A DNA stretch of 64,000 nt from JAKLFA01 sp964450385 (GTDB lineage: Bacteria > Omnitrophota > Gorgyraeia > Zapsychrales > JANLHA01), in contig CAYVEC010000003.1 of NCBI GenBank assembly GCA_964450385.1, positions 1 through 64,000 of the forward strand. The letters are read 5' to 3'. Shown here in pieces: positions 1-8,419 of this stretch; the first letter of the stretch is position 1, and every line of letters starts with the position of its first letter. Both the position numbers and the translations under genes were made by a program. The notes under the pieces are model-generated. The model saw only the letters and a list, made by a program, of their open reading frames with translations, was not told the origin of the DNA and did not search any database.

Positions 1-282
1 GAGTGCGATCGGCGCCGGGCAATCCAGCTTGACTTCAACACGCGGCATGGTATTACTCCGACCACGATCGTGAAGGCCGTGCGCGAAGGGATCGTTGGTC
101 TTGATGAAGAAGCCGCGGACGAGGTGGCCCGGGAGATGACGGGACAGGCGGAAGAGGAATACGCGCTTGCGGCCTACGTGGCTCAGTTGGAGGGCCAGAT
201 GGAATCGGCGGCGAGGAATTTGGATTTTGAACGGGCGGCGGTTCTGCGTGATAAAATAAAAGAGCTACGAGGAGAGGGATGA
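1..282 (+). CDS. uvrB: Excinuclease ABC subunit B, C-terminal fragment
   Basis: This is the last 93 codons of UvrB, the damage-loading helicase-like subunit of nucleotide excision repair; the rest lies left of the window. The frame is open from base 1. The segment starting ECDRRRAIQLDFN followed by HGITPTTI matches the family's end of helicase domain 2. The final residues (LEGQMESAARNLDFERAA, RDKIKEL) are the UVR motif that contacts UvrC. The stop overlaps the next start as ATGA, so translation is probably coupled to coaX. Confidence 0.93.
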   Translation, partial: ECDRRRAIQLDFNTRHGITPTTIVKAVREGIVGLDEEAADEVAREMTGQAEEEYALAAYVAQLEGQMESAARNLDFERAAVLRDKIKELRGEG

Positions 283-1037
283 TGTTATTGGCCGTCGATA
301 TCGGAAACACAACAGTCAAGATGGTGATGATCGATCAGGGGCGTGTGCATGATGCGGTCGCGATCGAGACCAGAATTTCGGCGGCCCGGCTGCGTGCGAA
401 GACTGTTCTTTTTTTCAATCGTTTTCGACGACGGTATGGGGTTGAAGAGGCCGTGATTTGTAGTGTGGTCCCGGCGGCGCTCAAGACGGTGCGTGCCGCG
501 GCCCGGGTGAGTGGGATCAGGCCTCGGGTGATCGGTGAAACGATTCAGGTCCCGATCGTGAATCGTTATGCGGATCCCGGTCAGGTGGGTCAGGACCGGC
601 TCGTTGGGGCGTACGCGGCCTCTGTTCTCTACGGGGTTCCGGCTGTTGTGGTGGACCTTGGGACTGCGATCACCTTTGATGCTGTGTCGAAGAAGGCGGA
701 ATATCTCGGCGGCATGATCGCCCCGGGGATCCGGTTGGCTCTGGAATCCTTGGCCCAGGGCACGGCCCTGTTGCCGCGGGTTGCGGTCGCGCGGCCCCGC
801 CGGATGATCGGCAAGACCACGGACGAGAGCATCCTGAGCGGGATCTTTTTCGGGTACGGGGCCATGATCGACGGGGTGATCCGGCGCTTCGGCCGAGAGC
901 TCGGCGGACGTCCGCGGGTTATCCTGACGGGCGGATTCAGTGATCTCATGCGTGATCACCTCGGAGGGTATCGGGTGATCCTTGATCAGGAGCTTATCGT
1001 CAAAGGAATCGAATTGATCGCGTCTCAGGTGCGATGA
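279..1037 (+). CDS. coaX: Type III pantothenate kinase
   Basis: CoaX phosphorylates pantothenate to 4'-phosphopantothenate, the first step of CoA synthesis. At 252 residues it has the family's usual length. Visible family motifs are the phosphate-binding DIGNTTVK (residues 7-14), PGQVGQDRLVGAYAA in the middle, VVDLGTAITFD and GGMIAPGIRLALESL. It belongs to the ASKHA fold and acts in the cytoplasm. The start ATG overlaps the uvrB stop. PanE and PanB elsewhere in the window supply the pantoate branch of the same pathway, though they are not in this operon. Confidence 0.95.
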   Translation: MMLLAVDIGNTTVKMVMIDQGRVHDAVAIETRISAARLRAKTVLFFNRFRRRYGVEEAVICSVVPAALKTVRAAARVSGIRPRVIGETIQVPIVNRYADPGQVGQDRLVGAYAASVLYGVPAVVVDLGTAITFDAVSKKAEYLGGMIAPGIRLALESLAQGTALLPRVAVARPRRMIGKTTDESILSGIFFGYGAMIDGVIRRFGRELGGRPRVILTGGFSDLMRDHLGGYRVILDQELIVKGIELIASQVR

Positions 1038-1059
1038 GTTTTTGAGGAAGGAGGGAGGG

Positions 1060-2112
1060 ATGCTCTCATTGCGAATAATGATCCGGGTGATCGTTGTCTT
1101 TTGCCTGGGCATCTGCCTTGCGCCCGGATCCGCTGGTGCGGGCCTCACGGCCGACGAAGAACGCACGGTCGAGCTGTTCGAGACGGTCTCGCCCTCGGTG
1201 GTCTTCATTAAGAATGCGGCCCTTCAGTGGGATTGGTTCTCTTCGGATGTCTATGAGATCCCGAGCGGCGCCGGATCAGGCTTTGTGTGGGATCGGGACG
1301 GCCACATTATCACGAATTTTCATGTGGTGTATCAGGCGGACCGCATTCAGGTCTTGCTCTCGGACCAGAAGGTCTATCCTGCCAAGATCGTCGGGGCCTC
1401 TCCGGACCATGACCTTGCCGTGTTGAAGATCGAGTCGAAAGAGAGCCGGTTGACGCCGGTGCGGTTGGGCGATTCGGACATCTTGAAAGTCGGACAGCGC
1501 GCCCTCTCGATTGGCAATCCCTTCGGGTTTGATTATTCGCTTACGACCGGGGTTGTGAGCGCGCTCGGCCGGACGATCCGCTCGATGACAGGCCGGCAGA
1601 TTCACGATGTGATCCAGACCGATGCGGCGATTAATCCCGGCAATTCCGGCGGGCCGCTGCTCAATTCTCAGGGCGAGGTAATCGGGATCTCAACGATGAT
1701 TGTGAGCCCGTCGGGTGCGTACGCCGGGGTGGGGTTCGCGATTCCGGTTAATGTTTTAAAACGGGTCGTGCCCCAGCTCATCACGTATGGACGCGTCCGT
1801 CGGGCGAGCATGGGCGTGGTCCTCGTCTCTGATATCATGCGGCGGCAGATGGGGATCGAGGGTGCCCTCATTCTCCAGGTTCAGCCCGGAGGGCCCGCGG
1901 CCTCGGCCGGGCTTCGGGGGACACGGCGTGATTTTTTCGGCGATATCGCACTCGGTGATGTCGTGGTCGCGATCGGCGACCAGCCTGTTGTTGATAATGA
2001 CGACCTGTTTCAGATCCTTGAGCGCGATCACGCGGGAGGCGACCGTGTCACGGTCTATGTGATGCGGGCCGAGCGACGGATGTCGTTTGAGATCACGCTT
2101 CAGGACATGTAG
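1060..2112 (+). CDS. HtrA/DegP-type S1C serine protease with one PDZ domain
   Basis: Exported quality-control protease. A signal peptide or membrane anchor (LRIMIRVIVVFCLGICLAPG) begins the protein. The trypsin-like domain carries the triad His88 (TNFHVV), Asp118 (DHDLAVLK) and Ser196 (NPGNSGGPL). A single C-terminal PDZ domain follows from about residue 255. The frame extends to a TTG at 1042, but ATG 1060 sits just behind a strong Shine-Dalgarno run (AGGAAGGAGGG) and gives a clean signal sequence, so I chose it. At 350 residues it is the one-PDZ form (DegS/HtrA-like), not two-PDZ DegP. It lies just upstream of groESL, which fits a proteostasis neighbourhood. Confidence 0.9.
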   Translation: MLSLRIMIRVIVVFCLGICLAPGSAGAGLTADEERTVELFETVSPSVVFIKNAALQWDWFSSDVYEIPSGAGSGFVWDRDGHIITNFHVVYQADRIQVLLSDQKVYPAKIVGASPDHDLAVLKIESKESRLTPVRLGDSDILKVGQRALSIGNPFGFDYSLTTGVVSALGRTIRSMTGRQIHDVIQTDAAINPGNSGGPLLNSQGEVIGISTMIVSPSGAYAGVGFAIPVNVLKRVVPQLITYGRVRRASMGVVLVSDIMRRQMGIEGALILQVQPGGPAASAGLRGTRRDFFGDIALGDVVVAIGDQPVVDNDDLFQILERDHAGGDRVTVYVMRAERRMSFEITLQDM

Positions 2113-2153
2113 TTCCTCTGCCATGAAGTCAACGGTTGCCTAAAAAAATCCCC

Positions 2154-2181
2154 TTGACAAACGTTTGAAAATTTGTAAAAT
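2154..2181 (+). promoter_or_regulatory. Promoter of groES-groEL
   Basis: TTGACA at 2154-2159 and TAAAAT at 2176-2181 are separated by 16 bases. The expected transcription start falls inside the CIRCE element directly downstream. This is a standard housekeeping-sigma promoter subject to HrcA repression. Confidence 0.8.
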
Positions 2182-2207
2182 TAGCACTCCAGAGTAAAAA
2201 GTGCTAA
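2181..2207 (+). promoter_or_regulatory. CIRCE operator (HrcA binding site)
   Basis: The left arm TTAGCACTC (2181-2189), a 9-base spacer and the right arm AAGTGCTAA (2199-2207) match the CIRCE consensus with one substitution, in the first base of the right arm. It overlaps the groES transcription start. This is the classical arrangement for repression by HrcA in unstressed cells. hrcA itself is not in the window. Confidence 0.92.
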
Positions 2208-2248
2208 CAAAAATTATCGGTTTAACCCATTAAACAGGAGGGGAAACA

Positions 2249-2539
2249 GTGAATATTAAACCACTTGCAGACCGCGTGATCATTAAGCCGTTGGCTGCGG
2301 AAGAGGTGACAAAGGGCGGGATCGTTCTGCCGGACACAGCCAAGGAAAAGCCGCAGGAAGGCAAAGTCCTAGCCGTGGGTGATGGGAAGGTTTTTGATAA
2401 CGGTCAAGTCAAACCGTTATCGCTGAAGGTTGGTGACCATGTGTTATATGGGAAGTATAGTGGGACTGAGATTTCAACAAAGGATGGCGAAGAGGTCATG
2501 ATCATGCGCGAGGATGATGTGCTTGCGGTGATCAAATAA
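2249..2539 (+). CDS. groES: Co-chaperonin GroES
   Basis: The 96-residue Hsp10 forms the heptameric lid of the GroEL folding chamber. The family start (NIKPLADRVIIKPL) and the mobile-loop region (EEVTKGGIVLPDTAKEKPQ) are clear, as is the end (EEVMIMREDDVLAVIK). It starts at GTG behind AGGAGGGG. It forms a two-gene operon with groEL, 43 bases downstream, under the CIRCE-regulated promoter. Confidence 0.98.
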   Translation: MNIKPLADRVIIKPLAAEEVTKGGIVLPDTAKEKPQEGKVLAVGDGKVFDNGQVKPLSLKVGDHVLYGKYSGTEISTKDGEEVMIMREDDVLAVIK

Positions 2540-2582
2540 TAAGGAACATCTAACGGGTGTGATTGATAAGAGGAGATGAACA

Positions 2583-4217
2583 ATGGCAAAGCAACTGCAA
2601 TTTGGTGATGAGGCAAGACGTTCTGTGCTTGCCGGGGTTGAGAAGCTGGCCCAGGCGGTCAAGGTGACCCTGGGTCCGAAAGGCCGGAATGTGGTCTTGG
2701 ACAAAAAATTCGGATCACCGACCGTGACCAAGGACGGTGTCTCGGTCGCGAAGGAGATCGAGCTCGAGGATCCCTTTGAGAATATGGGCGCCCAGATGGT
2801 CAAAGAGGTCGCGGAGAAGACATCGGATAATGCCGGTGACGGGACGACCACAGCGACAGTCCTCGCTGAGGCGATCTATCGCGAAGGGTTAAAGAACGTG
2901 ACCGCCGGGGCGAATCCCATGGCCCTAAAGCGCGGGATCGAGAAGGCCGTGGATAAGGTCGTTGATAAGATCGGGACCCTTTCGAAAAAGGTTGACCTTA
3001 AGAAGAGCAAAGAGGTGGAGCAGGTCGCGACGATCGCGGCGAATAGTGACACCCTGATCGGGAAGAAGATCGCCGAGGCCTTTGAGGCCGTCGGGACCGA
3101 TGCCCCGATCACGGTCGAGGAATCGAAGACGATCAACACGGAGCTGAAGATCGTTGAGGGGATGCAGTTCGACCAGGGCTATCTCTCGCCGTATTTTTCA
3201 ACGAATTTAGAAAAGATGGAGTGCGAGCTTGAGAATCCCTTCATCCTCATTTATGAGAAAAAGATCTCGAACATTAAGGACATCCTGCCGGTCCTGGAGA
3301 AGGTCGCCAAATCCGGCCGTCCGCTCGTGATCATCTGCGAGGACGTCGAGGGCGAGGCCCTGGCCACGCTCGTTGTGAACAATATGCGTAAGACCCTCGT
3401 CTGCGCCGCGGTGAAGGCTCCGGGTTACGGTGACCGCCGTAAGGCCATGCTCGAGGACATCGCGGTACTTACCGGCGGTCGCGCGATCAGCGAGGACCTC
3501 GGGATCAAGTTAGAGAATATTGACGTCTCAGACCTCGGCCGCGCCAAGAAGGTGAAGATCGACAAAGAGACAACCACGATCGTCGAGGGTGCGGGAGATA
3601 CGGATTCCATCAAGGGCCGGATCACGCAGATCAAGAACCAGATCGAAAAAACCGATTCGTCGTATGATCGCGAGAAACTCCAGGAGCGGCTGGCCAAGAT
3701 CTCCGGCGGGGTTGCGATCATCAACATCGGGGCGGCGACCGAGACCGAGATGAAGGAGAAGAAGGCCCGCGTTGAGGACGCCCTTCATGCGACTCGCGCG
3801 GCGATCGAGGAAGGGATCGTTCCCGGGGGCGGGGTCGCGCTATTACGCGCGATGGTCGCTCTGGATTCCTTGAAGCTCAGTGGCGATGAGAAGACCGGGG
3901 TGGACATTGTCCGCCGGTCGCTTGAGGCGCCGGTCCGTCAGCTCGCCTTGAACGCGGGGCTTGAGGGGTCGGTCATTGTCGAGGAATTGAAGAAACGCGA
4001 GATCAACATCGGGTATGACATCAATCAGGACAAGTATGTTGATATGCTCGAGAGCGGGGTCATCGATCCGGCGAAGGTGACGCGCACGGCGCTGCAGAAC
4101 GCGGCGAGTATCGCGAGCCTGTTGCTCACGACCGAGACCTTGATTACGGATATCCCGCAGAAAGAGGCTCCGGCCATGCCGGGCGGAATGGGCGGCGGGA
4201 TGCCGGGCATGATGTAA
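2583..4217 (+). CDS. groEL: Chaperonin GroEL
   Basis: The 544-residue Hsp60 has the normal length. ATP-binding elements are visible (VTLGPKGRNVVLDKKFG near residue 26; AGDGTTTATVLA near 85), as is the apical-domain segment AVKAPGYGDRRKAMLEDIA. The protein ends in the flexible GGM-rich tail (MPGGMGGGMPGMM). The start is ATG behind AGAGGAG. It encapsulates unfolded cytosolic proteins together with GroES. No second groEL is seen in the window. Confidence 0.99.
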   Translation: MAKQLQFGDEARRSVLAGVEKLAQAVKVTLGPKGRNVVLDKKFGSPTVTKDGVSVAKEIELEDPFENMGAQMVKEVAEKTSDNAGDGTTTATVLAEAIYREGLKNVTAGANPMALKRGIEKAVDKVVDKIGTLSKKVDLKKSKEVEQVATIAANSDTLIGKKIAEAFEAVGTDAPITVEESKTINTELKIVEGMQFDQGYLSPYFSTNLEKMECELENPFILIYEKKISNIKDILPVLEKVAKSGRPLVIICEDVEGEALATLVVNNMRKTLVCAAVKAPGYGDRRKAMLEDIAVLTGGRAISEDLGIKLENIDVSDLGRAKKVKIDKETTTIVEGAGDTDSIKGRITQIKNQIEKTDSSYDREKLQERLAKISGGVAIINIGAATETEMKEKKARVEDALHATRAAIEEGIVPGGGVALLRAMVALDSLKLSGDEKTGVDIVRRSLEAPVRQLALNAGLEGSVIVEELKKREINIGYDINQDKYVDMLESGVIDPAKVTRTALQNAASIASLLLTTETLITDIPQKEAPAMPGGMGGGMPGMM

Positions 4218-4223
4218 TGGAGT

Positions 4224-4294
4224 CGTCGCCGCAGGCGACGTTGGGGCGTGTTACGAAGGGCGGGGGACACGAGTGTTCCCTGCCCTTTTTTATT
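4224..4294 (+). terminator. groEL intrinsic terminator region (two hairpins)
   Basis: A 7-bp GC-rich hairpin (CGTCGCC/GGCGACG, 4224-4240) is followed by a long stem. That stem pairs AAGGGCGGGGGACAC (4256-4270) with GTGTTCCCTGCCCTT (two G-U pairs) and runs straight into a T tract at about 4285-4291. Confidence 0.8.
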
Positions 4295-4359
4295 GACCTG
4301 CCGTGCCTGGCTGGCGCCTGCATTTTTCGATCGTGCTATGAAGAAAGCGCTTGCCCATT

Positions 4360-4389
4360 TTGACTGTTTTACCCTTTTCTTCGTATTTT
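4360..4389 (+). promoter_or_regulatory. Possible promoter of the large exported protein
   Basis: TTGACT (4360-4365) and TATTTT (4384-4389) are separated by 18 bases. A better -10-like TATACT lies at 4397-4402 but has no matching -35. Either could drive the gene at 4456. The call is weak. Confidence 0.3.
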
Positions 4390-4455
4390 TATCAGATATA
4401 CTTTCACTATAAAAATGTAGAGGAATCGTCAAAGATTCCGGTTTTTTTAGAAAAC

Positions 4456-7400
4456 ATGGCAAAAAAAACCTCAAAATTCGTCTCCCTTCTTGTACTCGTC
4501 TTTTTTTTGACAAGCACGATCATGCCGCCGTCGTTATCGGCACAGGGGGTGGGCCTCTCTGGGGCCCTGCCCGCACCCGGGACCTTGGTCATGCCGACTC
4601 AGGCCTTTGATCCTGTTCAATTGATGGGGATGCAGATCGATCTTGCCCGGCCGTTTCAGGTGAATTTTATCCTCGACACCGGTGACACGGGGCTCATGGG
4701 CGACCCGCTTAAAGACGAGGTCACACGGATCGCGCGCTATTTTTTGGCGAGCCTCGCGCTCCCGGAGAAAGACCTCTGGGTCAACCTTTCTCCGTATGAG
4801 AAAGAACGGATCATTCCCGAGGATTTCGGGCTGACTGAAATGGGGCGCGATGTCCTGGCTCAGGATTATGTCTTGAAGCAGCTCACCTCGTCGCTCCTTC
4901 ATCCTGACCACGCGACGGGAAAGGATTTTTGGCAAAGGATCCGTGAACGCGCGGCGCGCGAGTTCGGCGCCTCGAACATTTCGGTGGAGACCCTTCATAA
5001 AATCTGGATCGTTCCGGAAAAGGCGGAGGTCTTCGTGAACGGCAGCACCGCCCTCCTCGGCGAGGTGCGGCTGAAGGTCCTGCTTGAGGAGGATTATTGG
5101 GCGCAGAGCGAGCGCGCGTCCTCGAGTCTAGCGGCACCGGAGGGGGGTTCGGGCCTGAATGCCCTTCAGACCCAGATTCTGCGTGACGTCGTGGTCCCGG
5201 AGGTCGCGCGCGAGGTGAACGAAGGGGAGCTCTTTGCCACGCTCCGTCAGGTCTATCGCGCGATGGTCCTCGCGGTGTGGTATAAAAACACCCTGACCGA
5301 GAGCATGCTCATCCAGCGCTATGCCGACAGCGGCCGGATCGACGGGGTTGACCTCGATGACCCGGCTGAGAAAGAAAAGATCTACGCCGAGTATCTCGCG
5401 GCGTTTAAAAAAGGGGTGTTTAATTTTATCCGGGAGGATACGGAGCCCCTGACCCAGCAGGTGATCCCGAGAAAATATTTCTCCGGCGGGGTTGATAACG
5501 CGATGATCGCTCAGGCGATTCAGGTCAAAGAAGGCCCGATCCCGTTAGAGAAGAGGAATGGAATTTTTGGCCGCATCGGCCGGGCCGGGGCAGGGGTTGT
5601 CTTGGCTGCCCTGGCGCTGACAGCTTCCGGGACCGTTCATTCAGCTGAGGCCCCTTCACGAGGGGTCATCGAGATTACTGCTGGTTCCCCGGAACAAGGC
5701 CTCATATCAAAGGAGGCCTTTAGGAAAATTTTGGAGAAGAGGGGGGCCTTTTGGTTTGATGATGTTCGATTGGTTCTGAACAATGAAAATCTGTCCCCTG
5801 CAATGATTCGGCCATATTGGGATATGTTTTTAAAGATGACAAGCAATTTGAAGGGGATGACAAATGATGAGCGGGCGGGTATTGTCTCGGTTCTTCACGA
5901 TTCCTTCCGGCTTTTCGGGTATACAGGCGCGATCGAGCGATCAGGGGGGCAGCTTATTCCTTTTTCCGAACAGGTTTTTGGCCGGTTCTTTCAAACTTCG
6001 TCGAGTGATGGCCTAACGACGTTGTATCGTCTTGATGAGATTGACCCGCCCACGCGTGTCGCCTATGTGAAATGGGCGTCATGGGCCGTTCAACAGCGCA
6101 GGCCCGCTGGTGTCAGCGTTCCTGCTGATGTGGCCGAGGTCCTCGTTTCATTCCGCGGGTTTTATGGGCTTAAGAAGGACTTGGGGCCGAAACCATTTCA
6201 GGCCTTTTTCAATCAGGTCATTGCGGAACACCCTATCATTGCTTTAAAAGGCCTGCTGCAAGTCAAGGCCGGCAGTCCCGATTGGCTAGAATATTGGCCG
6301 CCGATGATGAGCGCCTTGGGTAAGACCATGCGACAGATGCCATTCCAGGATGTCCGTGCGGTGAATGATGCGGTCGTGAAAATGATTTCGGATGCAGGAG
6401 GATATCAACAGGCGAGGCGGCTCCTTGGTAAACGATGGGTCGACTTTATGCGAAAGTTTGTTGTTGCCTCTGCAGACAGCCTGACGTCTTCACGGGCCTT
6501 GTTGGACATTGAGAGAGAGACGAGTTTTAATTATTTGCGGGCCCTTTCGTCTGTTGTTCCTTCGGATCACGAGGACTGGGAATTGGTGATGAATGATGTG
6601 TTTACTCATGCAGCGGCTCTGTTGGGTCAGGCTCAGGGATCAGGGAGGACCGATCAGCGGCGGCACGCGTCGGCGATGGTCTATGCCGGGATGCTTCTTG
6701 GGGGGTATGACGGTATGGAGGAGTTTTTGGCTAAACAAGGCGTCTTTATGCGCGGGCCCTTGCTTGAATTTTTGGTTGCTGAGTTAGACAAGGAAGTTCA
6801 GATCGCCCTTAATCAGGGAGCTTCGCTTGGTGTTGTGAATGAACGGCTTTCTCCTAACATGAATGCATTGATCCGGATGCTATTCTGGTATCGTTCTCTT
6901 GATACGGATGACGGGGAGGCCTATGCGCGTGTGATGATAGCGAAGTTACGCCGCCTCATCGGGTATTCGGGCACGGCGGAGCAGCTGTTGGCACGGCTCG
7001 ATGCGAAAATTTTGATGGCGCATCTCGCTGATTTCGCGAATGGGGCGATTCATTTAGATCATGTGATTCGTGTTCTGGATCATCCACTTTTTCGTCAAGA
7101 GACAGCGGACATGGACCCGGCGCACCGGTTTGTGGTGGCACGGATGATCGAGGTGACCCTTGAGCGGGTCGATGCGCAAATGACGGATGAGAATATCGGC
7201 ATACTTGCCCCGCTTGTGATTCAATCATGGTATGAATTCGAGGGCCGTCCTATTCTGACAGAGGGCCAGACTGTTGTGCTGGTTTATGGGGATGATAAGA
7301 AGACTTTCGGTGATGATCTTTTTACGATTCGTGAATTGGCCAAAGATTTTCATTTGAGGCTCATCGAACTCGGACCTGAAAAGGACAAATCCGAGGTTGA

Positions 7401-8211
7401 AAGGGTTCTGCGCGACTCGAGGGTTTCAGCCGCAGTATTTATTGGTCATGGCAACCAATATCGAGATAATAGGGGGATCCCTCATACCGTGTTTGTCCGT
7501 CGATCAACATCGCCGTCATTGGGTGTCTCACGAGACATAGGGGGCCAGGAAATTATTACGGATGAGGAGGCGGGAGCATGGATTAAAGGGAAGTCGCTCC
7601 TTGTCACAACATCATGTTACGGTGCCGATTTTTTTCGTTATGTATCCGGTGCTGTTGTAGTCGGGGATGCAGGCCGAGGCAATGTTGCGATTGGACGCTC
7701 ACATGTTTTAAAATTGTTTTTAGAGGGGGACAAGCAAGGTGGCAAGATCAGGGGGGGGGCGTTATACAACTTTGCTGATGCCCCAGAGGCTTCATTCCCA
7801 TTTATAAGTATCCCCGAGAAGCGCGGAACGGTTGAGGGAATATTCAAGCGGCTCAAATTCAAGCCAGGAAAATCAAAAAAGTCTATTGAGCCGCCGACGA
7901 ATTTATACGGAGTTGTTCCGATTATTAATGATGCCGGTGATTCGTCTCGGATGTATGCCGGTCGTTCGAGCAGCGGCAATCGTGACACAGCCATGATCGC
8001 TTCGGCCTCAACTGCCAGCCCCGGCAATGATCCGGTCGGCGGTATTGACCTTAATCCCGTTAACATGGATCTTATCATCAACGGGACACTCGCTTTTCCT
8101 GAGGTGTATTTAGGAGAATCGGTTCGTTTGCCCGATGATTTCAGCGGCCTGACCCCGCAGGTTCTCTTTATGGTGCCGGTTGTGTCGGGCACCCCTGCCC
8201 AGAATCCTTAA
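4456..8211 (+). CDS. Large exported Omnitrophota-type protein with C-terminal caspase-like domain
   Basis: A 1251-residue protein. The frame opens at a TTG at 4351, but ATG 4456 begins a textbook signal peptide (MAKKTSKF, then SLLVLVFFLTSTIM), so I start there. Residues about 30-360 form the conserved N-terminal domain I associate with large predicted Omnitrophota proteins (LPEKDLWVNLSPYEKERI, TEMGRDVLAQDYVLKQL, VSVETLHKIWIVPEKAEV-like). A second hydrophobic stretch lies near 373-395 and ends VHSA-EAP, like another cleavage site. A helical region of unknown function spans about 400-930. Residues about 950-1110 look like a clan CD (caspase/CHAT/gingipain-type) fold: strand VVLVYGD, His998 in VFIGHGN, and Cys1054 in LLVTTSCYGADFF. 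The tail has a GGIDLNPVNMDLIING motif typical of this group. Codon use becomes more AT-rich after about 5640. The N-terminal family is fairly secure; the protease assignment is inference. Confidence 0.8.
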   Translation: MAKKTSKFVSLLVLVFFLTSTIMPPSLSAQGVGLSGALPAPGTLVMPTQAFDPVQLMGMQIDLARPFQVNFILDTGDTGLMGDPLKDEVTRIARYFLASLALPEKDLWVNLSPYEKERIIPEDFGLTEMGRDVLAQDYVLKQLTSSLLHPDHATGKDFWQRIRERAAREFGASNISVETLHKIWIVPEKAEVFVNGSTALLGEVRLKVLLEEDYWAQSERASSSLAAPEGGSGLNALQTQILRDVVVPEVAREVNEGELFATLRQVYRAMVLAVWYKNTLTESMLIQRYADSGRIDGVDLDDPAEKEKIYAEYLAAFKKGVFNFIREDTEPLTQQVIPRKYFSGGVDNAMIAQAIQVKEGPIPLEKRNGIFGRIGRAGAGVVLAALALTASGTVHSAEAPSRGVIEITAGSPEQGLISKEAFRKILEKRGAFWFDDVRLVLNNENLSPAMIRPYWDMFLKMTSNLKGMTNDERAGIVSVLHDSFRLFGYTGAIERSGGQLIPFSEQVFGRFFQTSSSDGLTTLYRLDEIDPPTRVAYVKWASWAVQQRRPAGVSVPADVAEVLVSFRGFYGLKKDLGPKPFQAFFNQVIAEHPIIALKGLLQVKAGSPDWLEYWPPMMSALGKTMRQMPFQDVRAVNDAVVKMISDAGGYQQARRLLGKRWVDFMRKFVVASADSLTSSRALLDIERETSFNYLRALSSVVPSDHEDWELVMNDVFTHAAALLGQAQGSGRTDQRRHASAMVYAGMLLGGYDGMEEFLAKQGVFMRGPLLEFLVAELDKEVQIALNQGASLGVVNERLSPNMNALIRMLFWYRSLDTDDGEAYARVMIAKLRRLIGYSGTAEQLLARLDAKILMAHLADFANGAIHLDHVIRVLDHPLFRQETADMDPAHRFVVARMIEVTLERVDAQMTDENIGILAPLVIQSWYEFEGRPILTEGQTVVLVYGDDKKTFGDDLFTIRELAKDFHLRLIELGPEKDKSEVERVLRDSRVSAAVFIGHGNQYRDNRGIPHTVFVRRSTSPSLGVSRDIGGQEIITDEEAGAWIKGKSLLVTTSCYGADFFRYVSGAVVVGDAGRGNVAIGRSHVLKLFLEGDKQGGKIRGGALYNFADAPEASFPFISIPEKRGTVEGIFKRLKFKPGKSKKSIEPPTNLYGVVPIINDAGDSSRMYAGRSSSGNRDTAMIASASTASPGNDPVGGIDLNPVNMDLIINGTLAFPEVYLGESVRLPDDFSGLTPQVLFMVPVVSGTPAQNP

Positions 8212-8275
8212 CCGTGCACTCACTCGAGCCCACCCTAGGAGGCGTTCTTTTAGAGGATGGCCCATGATTTAAATA

Positions 8276-8304
8276 TTGACTTTCTCGCCTTCTTTATATA
8301 TATT
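8276..8304 (+). promoter_or_regulatory. Promoter of guaB3-guaA
   Basis: TTGACT (8276-8281) and TATATT (8299-8304) are 17 bases apart, in an AT-rich spacer (8212-8419) unlike the surrounding GC-rich DNA. The predicted leader is about 110 bases. I saw no recognisable purine riboswitch core in it. Confidence 0.6.
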
Positions 8305-8419
8305 ATGTACTCAATAAGCACATCAGACCTAAAAATGATGGAATTTTCTAATATTTCTTCATTTTTATATACATTTCATCGCATTTCTTTCGTTATCGTG
8401 AACAGGAGGGCTCAATTCC

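Noticed and set aside
285..1208. 307-codon minus-strand frame opposite coaX
   Set aside because: Antisense shadow of coaX and the protease start; low-complexity Arg/Pro/His-rich translation.
4351..4455. 35-codon N-terminal extension of the large exported protein
   Set aside because: It would need a TTG start, would overlap the proposed promoter and would put residues ahead of a perfect signal peptide.
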